This document shows positions 1 to 8,371 of a DNA stretch of 64,000 nucleotides, piece by piece. The DNA is from Lactococcus formosensis (GTDB taxonomy: Bacteria; Bacillota; Bacilli; Lactobacillales; Streptococcaceae): NCBI RefSeq assembly GCF_018403745.1, contig NZ_BOVP01000002.1:124001-188000 (forward strand), written 5' to 3'. Position numbers and translations under genes: made by a program. The notes beneath the pieces were generated by a model. The model was not told the origin of the DNA and searched no databases. It was given only the letters and a program-made list of their open reading frames with translations. The stretch's first letter is position 1; every line of letters starts with the position of its first letter.

Positions 1-1103
1 CCGGAATCGGTGCTATCCTAGGCTTTGTTCCACAAATCTTCGTTCTATTCCTCCTGTTAGGCTTTCTTGAAGATTCAGGCTATATGGCTCGTGTCGCATT
101 TGTCATGGATCGTATTTTTAGAAGGTTCGGCTTATCTGGTAAATCCTTCATCCCTATGTTGATTTCTTCTGGCTGTGGTGTACCGGGAATTATGGCTACA
201 CGTACTATTGAACAAGAAAGAGACCGAAAAATTACCATCATGGTTACCACCTTTATGCCTTGCTCAGCCAAGTTGCCAATCATTGCCTTAGTTTCGGGGG
301 CCTTTTTTCACTCTACCAGCTGGGTTGCACCTAGCGCTTACTTCTTAGGTATGGCCATGATTATTCTCTCAGGGATAATTTTGAAAAAAACAAGAATGTT
401 CGCAGGAGATACTTCCGCTTTCATCTTGGAGTTGCCTACTTATCATCTGCCTCATTTTCCAACCGTCTTTAAATATGCGTTTGATCGAGGATTGAGCTTT
501 ATTAAACGCGCCGGGACAATTATTTTTGCGCTCAATGTTGCGCTCTGGTTCTTGTCAAACTATAGCTTCACTTTACACCAAGTTGAACCTGGTCAATCAA
601 TATTAGCAACACTCGGAGGGTACTTGAGTATTGTTTTTACTCCTTTAGGCTTTGGAGAGTGGAAAGCAACGGTAGCTACCTTGACCGGTTTAATTGCCAA
701 AGAAACTATTGTCGGAACTATGAGCCAATTGTACGCCCAAGGTGCAGAGGTAGAAAATAACGGACGAGCCATTTGGACGGCTCTACAAAATAGCTACACA
801 CCACTGGCCGCTTATTCTTTACTTGTCTTCAACCTGTTATGTGCACCCTGTATTGCTGCGATTTCGGCAATTTATAAGGAGATGGGGGAAGTTAAATGGA
901 CTTTACGCGCTGTGGGCTTTCAAACCGCTGTGGCTTACAGTATGAGTTTCATCATTTATCAGTTGGGCTCTGCCTTTTTTACGCAGTCCATTAGCATTAG
1001 TACATTGCTTGCAACACTGCTCTTGGTTTTCGGTCTTTATCTTATCTTCCGTAGACCAAAATCTACATCGAACAAGGAGGAACTTTCTCTTGAACTTAGC
1101 TAG
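1..1103 (+). CDS. feoB: Ferrous iron transporter FeoB, C-terminal part (cut by window start)
   Basis: This is the C-terminal membrane half of FeoB, the GTP-driven Fe2+ importer of the cytoplasmic membrane. The frame is open from base 3 and reads through a segment with FLEDSGYMARVAFVMDR and then GCGVPGIMATRTI, which are FeoB Gate-domain signatures; the second Gate domain has LIAKETIVG. About eight hydrophobic segments follow the cut. The N-terminal GTPase domain and any feoA lie outside the window. The gene ends with TAG at 1103 and overlaps the start of the next small gene by 14 bases, so the two are probably translated from one mRNA. Identification is firm; only the missing part limits it. 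Confidence 0.95.
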   Translation, partial: GIGAILGFVPQIFVLFLLLGFLEDSGYMARVAFVMDRIFRRFGLSGKSFIPMLISSGCGVPGIMATRTIEQERDRKITIMVTTFMPCSAKLPIIALVSGAFFHSTSWVAPSAYFLGMAMIILSGIILKKTRMFAGDTSAFILELPTYHLPHFPTVFKYAFDRGLSFIKRAGTIIFALNVALWFLSNYSFTLHQVEPGQSILATLGGYLSIVFTPLGFGEWKATVATLTGLIAKETIVGTMSQLYAQGAEVENNGRAIWTALQNSYTPLAAYSLLVFNLLCAPCIAAISAIYKEMGEVKWTLRAVGFQTAVAYSMSFIIYQLGSAFFTQSISISTLLATLLLVFGLYLIFRRPKSTSNKEELSLELS

Positions 1104-1260
1104 TATCATTCTTTTGTCTCTTATTTTAATCGCAGCTTTCTTTTCAATACGTAAAACAGTACGGAGCAAAGGGGCTTGCGATGACTGTACCACTACAACC
1201 TGTCCTGTTAAGGGTATTTCTGTCCTAGAAACCCCATCGAAAAAAGACTGTTGTGAATAA
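1090..1260 (+). CDS. FeoB-associated Cys-rich membrane protein
   Basis: A 56-residue protein with one N-terminal membrane segment (roughly residues 3-17) and a Cys-rich tail containing CDDC, a further Cys, and CC near the end. This matches the small FeoB-associated Cys-rich proteins that follow feoB in Firmicutes; their exact role is not settled, but metal delivery or chaperoning is likely. I place the start at TTG 1090 because AAGGAGG lies at 1074-1080, nine bases upstream; an ATG farther upstream lies deep inside feoB and lacks such a site. A hairpin terminator follows directly. Confidence 0.85.
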   Translation: MNLASIILLSLILIAAFFSIRKTVRSKGACDDCTTTTCPVKGISVLETPSKKDCCE

Positions 1261-1261
1261 T

Positions 1262-1290
1262 AAAAAACTTCCATTTAGGAAGTTTTTATT
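1262..1290. terminator. Bidirectional terminator between the feoB unit and menA
   Basis: Perfect inverted repeat AAAAACTTCC / GGAAGTTTTT with a five-base loop and T-runs on both strands, lying between two convergent units. It can end both. Confidence 0.85.
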
Positions 1291-1296
1291 TTACTC

Positions 1297-2199
1297 TCAG
1301 AAAACTAAAGCCAGTACCATCAGTATAGCCTGTAGTAAAGAAAAGACCATTAATATTTTCACTGAAGCAATAAAAGTTTCACTTTTTACTTGTCTCTGCA
1401 GATAAGGGCGTGCTTGTTTAATGATGAAAGGCAAGAGTATAAACATAAGCAACATCAGCGGAGAGATTAACCCCAGAACAACTGCCACAACGATAAAAAT
1501 GTATGCCAGTACAATAGCTAATGTCCACCAGCGGAGAGCATTCTTTCTCCCGATGTAATGCACAATAGTATAACGATGATTAGCTTCGTCCTCTTCCAAA
1601 TCACAAGTGTTATTCGCCAGCATCAAGTTAGCAATTAACAAGGTACTTGGTAAAGCAACAAGGAAGGTTGATGCCAAAGTTGCAAAATCCCAAACAAAAA
1701 CTGCACTTGTATTGATATACACACAAATCAGAAAAATTAAGTAGCCCATTGTTAAACCACTGGCCAGCTCACCTACAGGTAAACTTGATAAGGGTTTTGG
1801 TCCAGCTGAGTAAAAGATACCAATAAAGTAGCAGAAAAGTCCGAGCCAAAACACCGGCCAGCCCACAAGTCCTGCCACAATTAATCCTAAAATCAAGGAA
1901 ATAGAGAAGAAGAAAAGTAATAAGCCCTTTATCAGCGACAGCGAGAGATTTTCTCGTCCGATGATATTGGTATTTTTCTTGTAATCTTCTGTATCTACAG
2001 CCTTATGATAATCATTGTAGTTGTCCCAGATGTCTACAAAACAGTTAAAGCAAAACATAGCTACAAAGTAGATGATTAATGGGCCAAAATTGGCTATTTG
2101 ATAATGGTAAAGTGAATAAGCAACTCCCAGTATAAAAGGAAAAATGCTCGCTGTTTTAGCTTTCAGCTCAATAAGCTCAGCAAATATTTTAAAGTTCAT
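1297..2199 (-). CDS. menA: UbiA-family prenyltransferase, likely 1,4-dihydroxy-2-naphthoate polyprenyltransferase
   Basis: A 300-residue polytopic membrane enzyme of the UbiA family, which joins a polyprenyl chain to an aromatic acceptor. The first Asp-rich motif reads DNYNDYHKAVDTED (about residues 59-72) and the second NNTCDLEEDEANHRYT, both expected for Mg-diphosphate binding. Its direct neighbour upstream on the same strand is a polyprenyl diphosphate synthase, two bases away, so the pair most likely makes the menaquinone side chain and attaches it. Lactococci are known to make menaquinone. The Shine-Dalgarno (AGAAG) lies within the end of the upstream gene, suggesting coupled translation. 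Confidence 0.85.
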   Translation of the reverse strand: MNFKIFAELIELKAKTASIFPFILGVAYSLYHYQIANFGPLIIYFVAMFCFNCFVDIWDNYNDYHKAVDTEDYKKNTNIIGRENLSLSLIKGLLLFFFSISLILGLIVAGLVGWPVFWLGLFCYFIGIFYSAGPKPLSSLPVGELASGLTMGYLIFLICVYINTSAVFVWDFATLASTFLVALPSTLLIANLMLANNTCDLEEDEANHRYTIVHYIGRKNALRWWTLAIVLAYIFIVVAVVLGLISPLMLLMFILLPFIIKQARPYLQRQVKSETFIASVKILMVFSLLQAILMVLALVF

Positions 2200-2201
2200 T
2201 T

Positions 2202-3182
2202 TTAATAACTTCTTTGTAATAAGGTTTGGGTAACTTCCATCAAAATTTCACGGTTACGAGATTCTGGGAATTTCTCTATTTCAAGTAGTGCTTGATCTGT
2301 CAGATGTTTCGCTAAGAAAAGACTTCCTGTAATGCCTCCTAGATCAGTTACCAATTCGGAAAATTCGATACATTCTTGACGGCTCAGTCCTTCTGGCGCT
2401 TCCAGATAAGGTAGGACTTTCTCAGGCGCTTCTTCTTTTGCCAGCAACAAGGGTAAAGTATAAATCCCTTGACGAAAATCCGTCAATATGGGCTTGTCAG
2501 CCTCTTCCAAGCCGACTGTAAAATTAAGTACATCATCATAAATCTGAAAAGCAAGACCAATCGCTAAGCCAATTTTTCGTGCAGACCGTTGCATCTGCTT
2601 GTCACCACCAGAGAAATACACACCCTCCAAGCAAGCCAAGCTCAATAGTTCAGCGGTTTTACCACTGATAGCTTTTAGATAGCGTCTAATACTGTTATCG
2701 GCATTAAAAGCTGATTGCATCTGTGTAAGTTCACCTTGAAGTATCTTTTTCATCGATCTTGCATTCCGCGGCAAAAATGGCGTCGCTGCCATCGTTTCAC
2801 AAAGCAACTCGAAGTAAACCGTATAAATAAAATCACCCGTGTATACTGCAACATCCTTGCCAAATTGTGCTTCTACACTTGGCAGACCTCGACGCAAAGG
2901 AGAATCATCAATAACATCATCATGGATCAACGTTGCCGAATGTAACAACTCCAAACTGGCTGCTATTTTAACCAAACGTTCTTCGTCTTCTATCTCGTCC
3001 TCAACTAAACCAGAGAATAGAAAAAAAAGCGCTGGCCGAACCATTTTACCTCCGCGCGTCGTAAACTTTTGTAATGCGTCACGTATATCTGTATTATTTA
3101 CCGCTAAACGTTCTGTCATCATAGTTTGTACTGCGATAAGTTTTTCCTTAATTTCAGGATAGTCCTGCCAAAAATCTAGCAC
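2202..3182 (-). CDS. Polyprenyl diphosphate synthase (menaquinone side chain)
   Basis: A 326-residue soluble trans-isoprenyl diphosphate synthase. The first Asp-rich motif is intact (LIHDDVIDDSPLRRG, around residue 88), and KMVRPALFFL precedes it. The second motif is unusual: it reads DDVLN instead of DDxxD, and the usual following GKxxGxD region reads ADKPILTDFRQG. This could reflect a catalytic subunit with an altered second site, or a lineage variant. Start is GTG at 3182 with GGGG seven bases upstream. The product chain length cannot be told by eye; heptaprenyl to nonaprenyl is the family range. Confidence 0.85.
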   Translation of the reverse strand: MLDFWQDYPEIKEKLIAVQTMMTERLAVNNTDIRDALQKFTTRGGKMVRPALFFLFSGLVEDEIEDEERLVKIAASLELLHSATLIHDDVIDDSPLRRGLPSVEAQFGKDVAVYTGDFIYTVYFELLCETMAATPFLPRNARSMKKILQGELTQMQSAFNADNSIRRYLKAISGKTAELLSLACLEGVYFSGGDKQMQRSARKIGLAIGLAFQIYDDVLNFTVGLEEADKPILTDFRQGIYTLPLLLAKEEAPEKVLPYLEAPEGLSRQECIEFSELVTDLGGITGSLFLAKHLTDQALLEIEKFPESRNREILMEVTQTLLQRSY

Positions 3183-3289
3183 TTTTTCCCCTTACTACCT
3201 TATATCTATCGTTTTTATATCTCTCTTATTCTAGCAAAATCCACCTTAAATTTCGATATAAACGACTCACTTTTTTCTCTTACTACTTA

Positions 3290-3901
3290 TTATCGAATTT
3301 CAATAATATTTTGTTGTGGCAAGCGGTAACTTGCTTGACCTTTTGCTTCTGATGAACCCAGTACAACCAAGAGCTCTGGACGGTAACGTTTATCGACTTC
3401 AAGAATTTCGTTCACGCGCTCTGTACGTTCAAAACCAAGGATAATATTGCCTTCATAACCTCTATTTTTGATGACATACATAAGATTCATCGTCACAAAA
3501 CCGATATTCAGTGACAAGTAGCTTGCTTCCATCATCTCATCCATATTTTCGAACATTTGTGGATAACGACTATTGAAACGTTGCAGTTGTTCACTGTCCA
3601 TTTCACCGGCGCCTGTACGTGCAATTTCACTTGAGCGTTCGGAAAGATTAGTATCACTAAAAATAGCAATAACTGCTCCTGCCTCTTTCACTTGCTGACC
3701 ATTTTTTCCATTAACAACGGATAGAAGTTCTTGACGTTTTTGTTCACTCTCGACAATAACAAAATGCCAAGGTTGGATGTTATGTGCAGAAGGTGCTAAA
3801 CTTGCAGCAGAGATAATCTGTTTCACATCTACTGTTGGTATTTTTTTACCATCAAATGTTTTTACAGCGTGGCGTTCTTTATTAATTTTTACAAAATCCA
3901 T
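3290..3901 (-). CDS. Nitroreductase family protein (FMN-dependent NAD(P)H oxidoreductase)
   Basis: A 203-residue nitroreductase-fold protein. It starts with a typical KERHAVKTFDGKKI stretch (the R-x-x-FMN phosphate-binding start of the family) and contains SLAPSAHNIQPWHFVIV, a hallmark of FMN-binding nitroreductases, and a C-terminal LVVLGSSEAKG. Members reduce nitro compounds, quinones or flavins; the natural substrate here is unknown. I chose ATG 3901 because GAGAGGAGG sits eight bases before it; the longer reading from further upstream has no such site. An extended -10 (TGGTACAAT on the minus strand, 3920-3928) gives it its own promoter. Confidence 0.85.
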   Translation of the reverse strand: MDFVKINKERHAVKTFDGKKIPTVDVKQIISAASLAPSAHNIQPWHFVIVESEQKRQELLSVVNGKNGQQVKEAGAVIAIFSDTNLSERSSEIARTGAGEMDSEQLQRFNSRYPQMFENMDEMMEASYLSLNIGFVTMNLMYVIKNRGYEGNIILGFERTERVNEILEVDKRYRPELLVVLGSSEAKGQASYRLPQQNIIEIR

Positions 3902-3919
3902 GAATATCCTCCTCTCATT

Positions 3920-3928
3920 ATTGTACCA
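3920..3928 (-). promoter_or_regulatory. Extended -10 promoter of the nitroreductase gene
   Basis: Minus strand reads TGGTACAAT, about 19 bases upstream of the start codon, with the Shine-Dalgarno in between. No good -35 is visible. Confidence 0.5.
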
Positions 3929-3950
3929 AATTTGCATATTTTTAGTATAT

Positions 3951-3972
3951 AAAAAAGGGGTAAATCCCCTCT
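3951..3972 (-). terminator. Terminator of the arc cluster (after arcT)
   Basis: Minus-strand AGGGG-ATTTA-CCCCT followed by TTTTT, directly behind the arcT stop codon. Confidence 0.75.
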
Positions 3973-3978
3973 ATTATC

Positions 3979-5109
3979 CTATTTGTTATATTCTCGCAAA
4001 AATTGAGACAAAGCAGACAAACCTTCGCGTAATGTCTTTTCATCCGTACAATAGCCTAAACGTGCATAGCCTGGCAAGTCAAACCTATTTCCCGGTACTA
4101 AAAGGACACCTTTGTTTTTAAGCAAGGCCACACAAAATTCTTCTGTTTGGGACGGATCGAGCGTTTCAAATTTCACAAAGCTTGTCGATACTGCTTTAGG
4201 ATATATCATTGATACCAGTGGCTCATGTTCCACCCACTCTCGAAGTATTTGCAAATTATTAGTGACAATTTCTTTATTGCGCGCCAGCACTTGATCACGG
4301 TGCTTTAAGACTAAGGTTCCTAAGGCGTCGTCAAAGACTCCACAACAAATCATTGTATAATCACGGTATTTACGAAACTCATCTGCTAGCTTTTCATCTT
4401 GAGTCGCTACCCAACCTAAACGTACACCAGGTACAGAATATGTTTTAGAAAGTGAGTTTGTCGAGATACCTTTTGCATACAAGTCAACAATTGGCGCATA
4501 ATCTTCCGAATCATCAAGAGGCAAGTAAACCTCATCAACCAAGACATATGCCCCAACGGTTTGAGCTAGCTTAACAACCTCTTCCAAAAAGGCGCGGTTT
4601 AAGGTTGTACCTGTTGGATTATTGGCATTGTTTAAACAAATCATCTTTGTATTTGGTCGAATCATCTGACGAAGTTCATCCAAGCGTGGATACCAGTTTT
4701 CAGCTTCATAAATTTGCCAGAACTCAATTTCTGCTCCTAAAGAACGTGGAATGTCATAGAGCTGCTGGTAGCTAGGATACTCTGCAATCACATGATCTCC
4801 CGGCTCGATCAAGCCATACAAGACCAGATGATTAGCACCCGTTGCGCCATTTGTCGCCAAAATATTTTCTGCTGGAACTTTCGTATAAAGTTTGGAAACT
4901 TCTTGCTTAAATTCAGGAGAGCCTTCAATCCAACCATAGTTAAATTTTTCCTGCATCAAGCGAGACATAAAGCTTTGGCCCTTGTCTTCTTCCAGATTTA
5001 ATATTTCTTGCAGCGTCATGGATGAAATCGTTGATTGCGCAATGTCATAAACTGCTTCTTTTTCCCATACGTTGAGCCATTCTTCTACTCCAAAACCATC
5101 TATCTTCAT
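3979..5109 (-). CDS. arcT: ArcT-type class I/II aminotransferase
   Basis: A 376-residue PLP-dependent fold-type I aminotransferase. The internal aldimine lysine lies in STNSLSKTYSVPGVRLGW, and NNANNPTGTTL and LVDEVYLPL are the usual PLP-contact segments. Its position at the end of the arginine deiminase cluster matches arcT of Lactococcus, annotated as a transaminase of unclear substrate. Start is ATG 5109, preceded by AGGAGGG at a normal distance; a longer reading adds seven residues without a site. It sits 10 bases behind the prolyl-tRNA editing gene, so both share an mRNA. Whether it acts on arginine, ornithine or another amino acid cannot be told. Confidence 0.85.
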   Translation of the reverse strand: MKIDGFGVEEWLNVWEKEAVYDIAQSTISSMTLQEILNLEEDKGQSFMSRLMQEKFNYGWIEGSPEFKQEVSKLYTKVPAENILATNGATGANHLVLYGLIEPGDHVIAEYPSYQQLYDIPRSLGAEIEFWQIYEAENWYPRLDELRQMIRPNTKMICLNNANNPTGTTLNRAFLEEVVKLAQTVGAYVLVDEVYLPLDDSEDYAPIVDLYAKGISTNSLSKTYSVPGVRLGWVATQDEKLADEFRKYRDYTMICCGVFDDALGTLVLKHRDQVLARNKEIVTNNLQILREWVEHEPLVSMIYPKAVSTSFVKFETLDPSQTEEFCVALLKNKGVLLVPGNRFDLPGYARLGYCTDEKTLREGLSALSQFLREYNK

Positions 5110-5119
5110 ATGTGCCCTC

Positions 5120-5611
5120 CTAAATATCAATTATAGTATAAGTATAGCATTGTGCGTCCAGTATTTTAAAGCAATCTTCCATTGGAAAAAAGATTGTCTT
5201 TGTATTGTCATTAGGGTGTAACGTCATAATCTCATGCTCTTCTAACATTTCACGGTCAAAATAAACATGTAGATTCGCCTGCTTATTGTCCACCAGCCCA
5301 AAGATCGAAACAATCCCCGGCTGTAAATCAAGCATCTTTTCCAACCGTTCCTCTGATACAAAATGGAGACGATTTACTTTAAGTATCTCTCCCAGTTTGT
5401 TCATTTCAACTCGCTTACTGTCATCCATAATAACCATGTAGAATTGCGTAGATTTTTTATTAGCCAAAACCAAAGTTTTCGACCTACAACCTTCATGTCC
5501 TTCAATATAATGGTCAGATTCTTCTGTAGAATGACTGGCCGGATGCTCGACAATTTTATAGGGAATTTCGAGCTGAGCCATTAACTTCTCTACTTCTTTA
5601 AAGTCTCTCAT
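5120..5611 (-). CDS. YbaK/ProX-type prolyl-tRNA editing protein
   Basis: A 163-residue single-domain protein of the YbaK/EbsC/ProX family, which hydrolyses mischarged aminoacyl-tRNA (typically Ala-tRNAPro or Cys-tRNAPro). Family features are KIVEHPASHSTEES near the N-terminus, KTLVLANKKSTQFYMVIM with the conserved Lys, and GIVSIFGLVDN followed by VYFDREML. The start at ATG 5611 has AAGGAGG just upstream. It lies between arcC and arcT, an unexpected companion for arginine catabolism; a terminator-like hairpin separates it from arcC, so it may be transcribed by read-through or separately. Confidence 0.85.
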   Translation of the reverse strand: MRDFKEVEKLMAQLEIPYKIVEHPASHSTEESDHYIEGHEGCRSKTLVLANKKSTQFYMVIMDDSKRVEMNKLGEILKVNRLHFVSEERLEKMLDLQPGIVSIFGLVDNKQANLHVYFDREMLEEHEIMTLHPNDNTKTIFFPMEDCFKILDAQCYTYTIIDI

Positions 5612-5628
5612 TCAGCCTCCTTATATAA

Positions 5629-5658
5629 GAAAAAGGCCGCGCAAAACACGACCTCTTT
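5629..5658 (-). terminator. Terminator-like hairpin after arcC
   Basis: Minus-strand GGTCGTG-TTTT-GCGCGGCC (with wobble pairs) followed by TTTTTC. It may reduce transcription of the two downstream genes relative to arcABDC. Confidence 0.6.
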
Positions 5659-5662
5659 AATT

Positions 5663-6613
5663 TTAATCAGCAACAATTGTTGTTCCTGAACCGTTTGCCA
5701 AGAAATCTTCAAGATTTTCAAGGGAAGTAATTGTAGCGGCACGACCTGTACGTTCCACAAAAGCCATGGCTGCTTCAACTTTTGGTTTCATAGAGCCTGT
5801 AGCAAATTGACCGTCTTCCAAGTAGGCACCAATTTCAGACAAAGTAACTTTTTCTAATTTCTTTTGATCTGGTTTGTTGTAATTAACAAAAACATTGTCC
5901 ACACCTGTCAAAATCACTAACTCGTCACCATCCACAAGCTCTGCCAGTTTAGCTGCTGAAAAGTCCTTGTCTATTACAGCCTCCACTCCTGTGTATGTAC
6001 CGTCTTCATGCTCAACTACAGGGATACCGCCGCCGCCAGATACAGTAGTTAAAACTGCAGCATCTAACAGTGGTTTGATGGCTTCTGCTTCTACAATACG
6101 TTCTGGTTTTGGACTGGCAACAACACGACGATACCCACGACCTGAATCTTCGACAAATTTCCAATCTGGATATTGTTTCAACATTTTGTTCATCTGTGCT
6201 TCGTCATAGAATGGGCCAATCGGTTTTGTTGGGTTTTCAAACGCAGGATCGTTACTGTCCACCACGACACGTGTGACAACAGAAGCTACAGGAATTCGTT
6301 CCAAGCCTTCTTTGATTAAAGCTTTAGTAAAGGCTTGAGTCATCCAGTATCCGATTTGCCCTTGAGTCATAGCCACAGCTGTATCTAAAGGCATCGCAGG
6401 ATTTTTAGCACTGTCTGATCCCAGTTGTTGCAAAAGTAAATTACCAACTTGAGGGCCATTACCATGCGTCACAACCATTTCTACATCGTTATCCTTAATG
6501 AGCGGAATCAATTGACTCGCTGTAACTTCAAGTGCTTCTTGTTGTGCTTGAGCTGTTGGATCATCTGTCAAAATAGCGTTACCGCCAAGAGCAACTACAA
6601 TACGTCTAACCAT
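5663..6613 (-). CDS. arcC: Carbamate kinase
   Basis: A 316-residue carbamate kinase: carbamoyl phosphate + ADP gives ATP, CO2 and ammonia, the energy-yielding last step of the arginine deiminase pathway, in the cytoplasm. It begins MVRRIVVALGGNAIL and carries VTHGNGPQVGNLLLQQLG (phosphate-binding region), TVSGGGGIPVVE and VIDKDFSAAKLAELV, all typical. Full length for the family. Start ATG 6613 follows TAGGAG. Only one arcC copy is seen; L. lactis carries two in tandem, so this cluster is a simpler version. Confidence 0.95.
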   Translation of the reverse strand: MVRRIVVALGGNAILTDDPTAQAQQEALEVTASQLIPLIKDNDVEMVVTHGNGPQVGNLLLQQLGSDSAKNPAMPLDTAVAMTQGQIGYWMTQAFTKALIKEGLERIPVASVVTRVVVDSNDPAFENPTKPIGPFYDEAQMNKMLKQYPDWKFVEDSGRGYRRVVASPKPERIVEAEAIKPLLDAAVLTTVSGGGGIPVVEHEDGTYTGVEAVIDKDFSAAKLAELVDGDELVILTGVDNVFVNYNKPDQKKLEKVTLSEIGAYLEDGQFATGSMKPKVEAAMAFVERTGRAATITSLENLEDFLANGSGTTIVAD

Positions 6614-6638
6614 AATTATTTTCTCCTATTTTATATTA

Positions 6639-6652
6639 TTAAAGCGCTTACT
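6639..6652. promoter_or_regulatory. Possible internal cre site between arcD and arcC
   Basis: TTAAAGCGCTTACT matches the CcpA cre consensus at about 12 of 14 positions on either strand; AAGCGC also recurs just beside it, so a small hairpin is the alternative reading. Confidence 0.45.
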
Positions 6653-6710
6653 TTGCGCTTGAAAGAATAAAACTTTTGATTGCTCAAAAATTTTACTCTA
6701 AATTTTCTTT

Positions 6711-8174
6711 TTAAATACCAAGTAACTCTCTCAAACCAAACTGATTAGCAAGCAAGCCATAAAGAGCCAGCAAAGCTGCGAGAGTAAAGATAATAATAGC
6801 AAACCATTCGCCTGTTGAAATAGTTCTGTTGTTTTCACGTTTTGCACGGATATAGAGGACAAAACCAACAACATACAGAATAGAAGCCATCCAAACGAAC
6901 TGCCAACCACTCAGGTAAAGGGCAATGATTTGGAATGCCATAGCAAAGAAACCAATCAACACATTCTTAGTTGATTTTTCAACTAAACCAACTTTTAACA
7001 GATATGCACCGACAAGGGCATAGCAGACCATAATTACTGCAGTACAGAGGTAAACAAAGACATTGTAAGCATCTGAGGCAAAGTAAGTGATGATGATAAA
7101 AAGCTGTACAAAACCTTGAGTCAGAAGTAATGAATTAACAGGTGCACCAGCTTTATTTTCTTTTCCAAACCAAGCAGGCAAGAGCTTTTGCGAAGCCAAC
7201 TGAGAAGTTGACTCAACTGGAAGCATGGTCCATGATAGCCAAGCTCCGAGAAGCGAGATGATCAGCCCAATAGCCATCAAATTACCACCCCAAGGGCCAA
7301 CCATTTCACGTAAGATACCAACCATACCTGGTTGTGGCATACTTGCAAGCTGTGCTTGATCCAAGTACCCATAAGGTAAGAGCGAAAGCAAGATATAAAT
7401 CACTAGCAAAGTAAACAATCCAATAATTGAAGCTTTACCAGCATCTGATTTTTTCTTAGCACGGTCGCCCATCATTGCCGCACCTTCAATACCAACGAAG
7501 ACCCAAATCATAACCATCAAGGAACTTTGAATCTGTCCGATTAATCCTGAGGCAGTCATCTGAGTAAATGCTGCTGATCCATCTGCATTAATGACGACAT
7601 TTTGCCAAAAATGTTCTGTAAAGACTCCTGCTTTAAACATAACAATGGCAACAATGGCAAAAATTGCGATTGGAATTAATTTAGCAATAAGTACAATAGC
7701 ATTGATTACTGCTGCCCCTTCAACCCCACGAATAACAAGTGCAGTTAACGACCACGAAACGACTGAAACAACGATGACTGATAAAAAGGTCAAAGAACCG
7801 TCTTCATTAGCAAAAACACCAGGAAAGAAATAGTTGACAGATGTCATCATCAAAACAGCGAAAGCCACGTTACCTGCCCAAGCAGACAACCAGTAACCCC
7901 AGCCTGATAAGAATCCGGCAAAATCACCAAATCCTGCGCGGGCGTAATCTGAAACACCGGAGAGTTCTGGTTTATTCACAACGAGGTGATTTAAGCTCAA
8001 AACGAGCATAAGAATACCAAAACCAATAAAGAGCCATGAAATGACCACACCACCTGGTGTAGCTCCATTTGCCAAGTCGTTCGAGAGGTTAAATACCCCT
8101 CCACCAATAGCTCCGGATACGATAATTGCGACGAGGGCCATGAGCCCTATTCCTTTTTTATTTTCTACTTCCAT
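6711..8174 (-). CDS. arcD: Arginine/ornithine antiporter
   Basis: A 487-residue membrane transporter of the APC superfamily, basic amino acid/polyamine antiporter group, exchanging external arginine for internal ornithine without energy cost. The N-terminal GLMALVAIIVSGAIGGGVF is the substrate-binding start of helix 1, and WVFVGIEGAAMMGDRAK is the conserved helix-6 region. About 12-13 hydrophobic helices are visible. It lies between arcB and arcC on the same strand, the common lactococcal arrangement. ATG 8174 follows AGGAAG. The 197-base gap before it carries a strong RNA hairpin, which may set its level relative to arcAB. Confidence 0.92.
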   Translation of the reverse strand: MEVENKKGIGLMALVAIIVSGAIGGGVFNLSNDLANGATPGGVVISWLFIGFGILMLVLSLNHLVVNKPELSGVSDYARAGFGDFAGFLSGWGYWLSAWAGNVAFAVLMMTSVNYFFPGVFANEDGSLTFLSVIVVSVVSWSLTALVIRGVEGAAVINAIVLIAKLIPIAIFAIVAIVMFKAGVFTEHFWQNVVINADGSAAFTQMTASGLIGQIQSSLMVMIWVFVGIEGAAMMGDRAKKKSDAGKASIIGLFTLLVIYILLSLLPYGYLDQAQLASMPQPGMVGILREMVGPWGGNLMAIGLIISLLGAWLSWTMLPVESTSQLASQKLLPAWFGKENKAGAPVNSLLLTQGFVQLFIIITYFASDAYNVFVYLCTAVIMVCYALVGAYLLKVGLVEKSTKNVLIGFFAMAFQIIALYLSGWQFVWMASILYVVGFVLYIRAKRENNRTISTGEWFAIIIFTLAALLALYGLLANQFGLRELLGI

Positions 8175-8286
8175 ATTACTTCCTATTTTTTTTCATAAAG
8201 TCATATGCTTTAAAAAAGTCTCCAATTATGAAAATATACGAGGTCTGACCTTTTCAAAACAAGAGTTATAGAGGGAACCAAAAATA

Positions 8287-8355
8287 TTTTTTCCAGATTT
8301 GTGCAAACTTCCCACCGGTATTAGGAAGTGGAAAGTCTGTCAAATCCGGAAAAAA
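8287..8355 (-). other. Nested inverted repeat in the arcB-arcD gap
   Basis: A 15-base outer stem (plus strand TTTTTTCCAGATTTG at 8287-8301, pairing with CAAATCCGGAAAAAA at 8341-8355, one wobble in the minus-strand RNA) encloses a second hairpin ACTTCC/GGAAGT. It is too elaborate for a simple terminator and lies between two co-transcribed genes; mRNA processing or partial attenuation is a reasonable guess. Confidence 0.65.
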
Positions 8356-8371
8356 TCAAATTCAAAATTTA

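Noticed and set aside
903..1274. Long minus-strand frame opposite the feoB end
   Set aside because: It is a shadow of feoB and the small Cys-rich gene and runs through their terminator; no ribosome-binding site.
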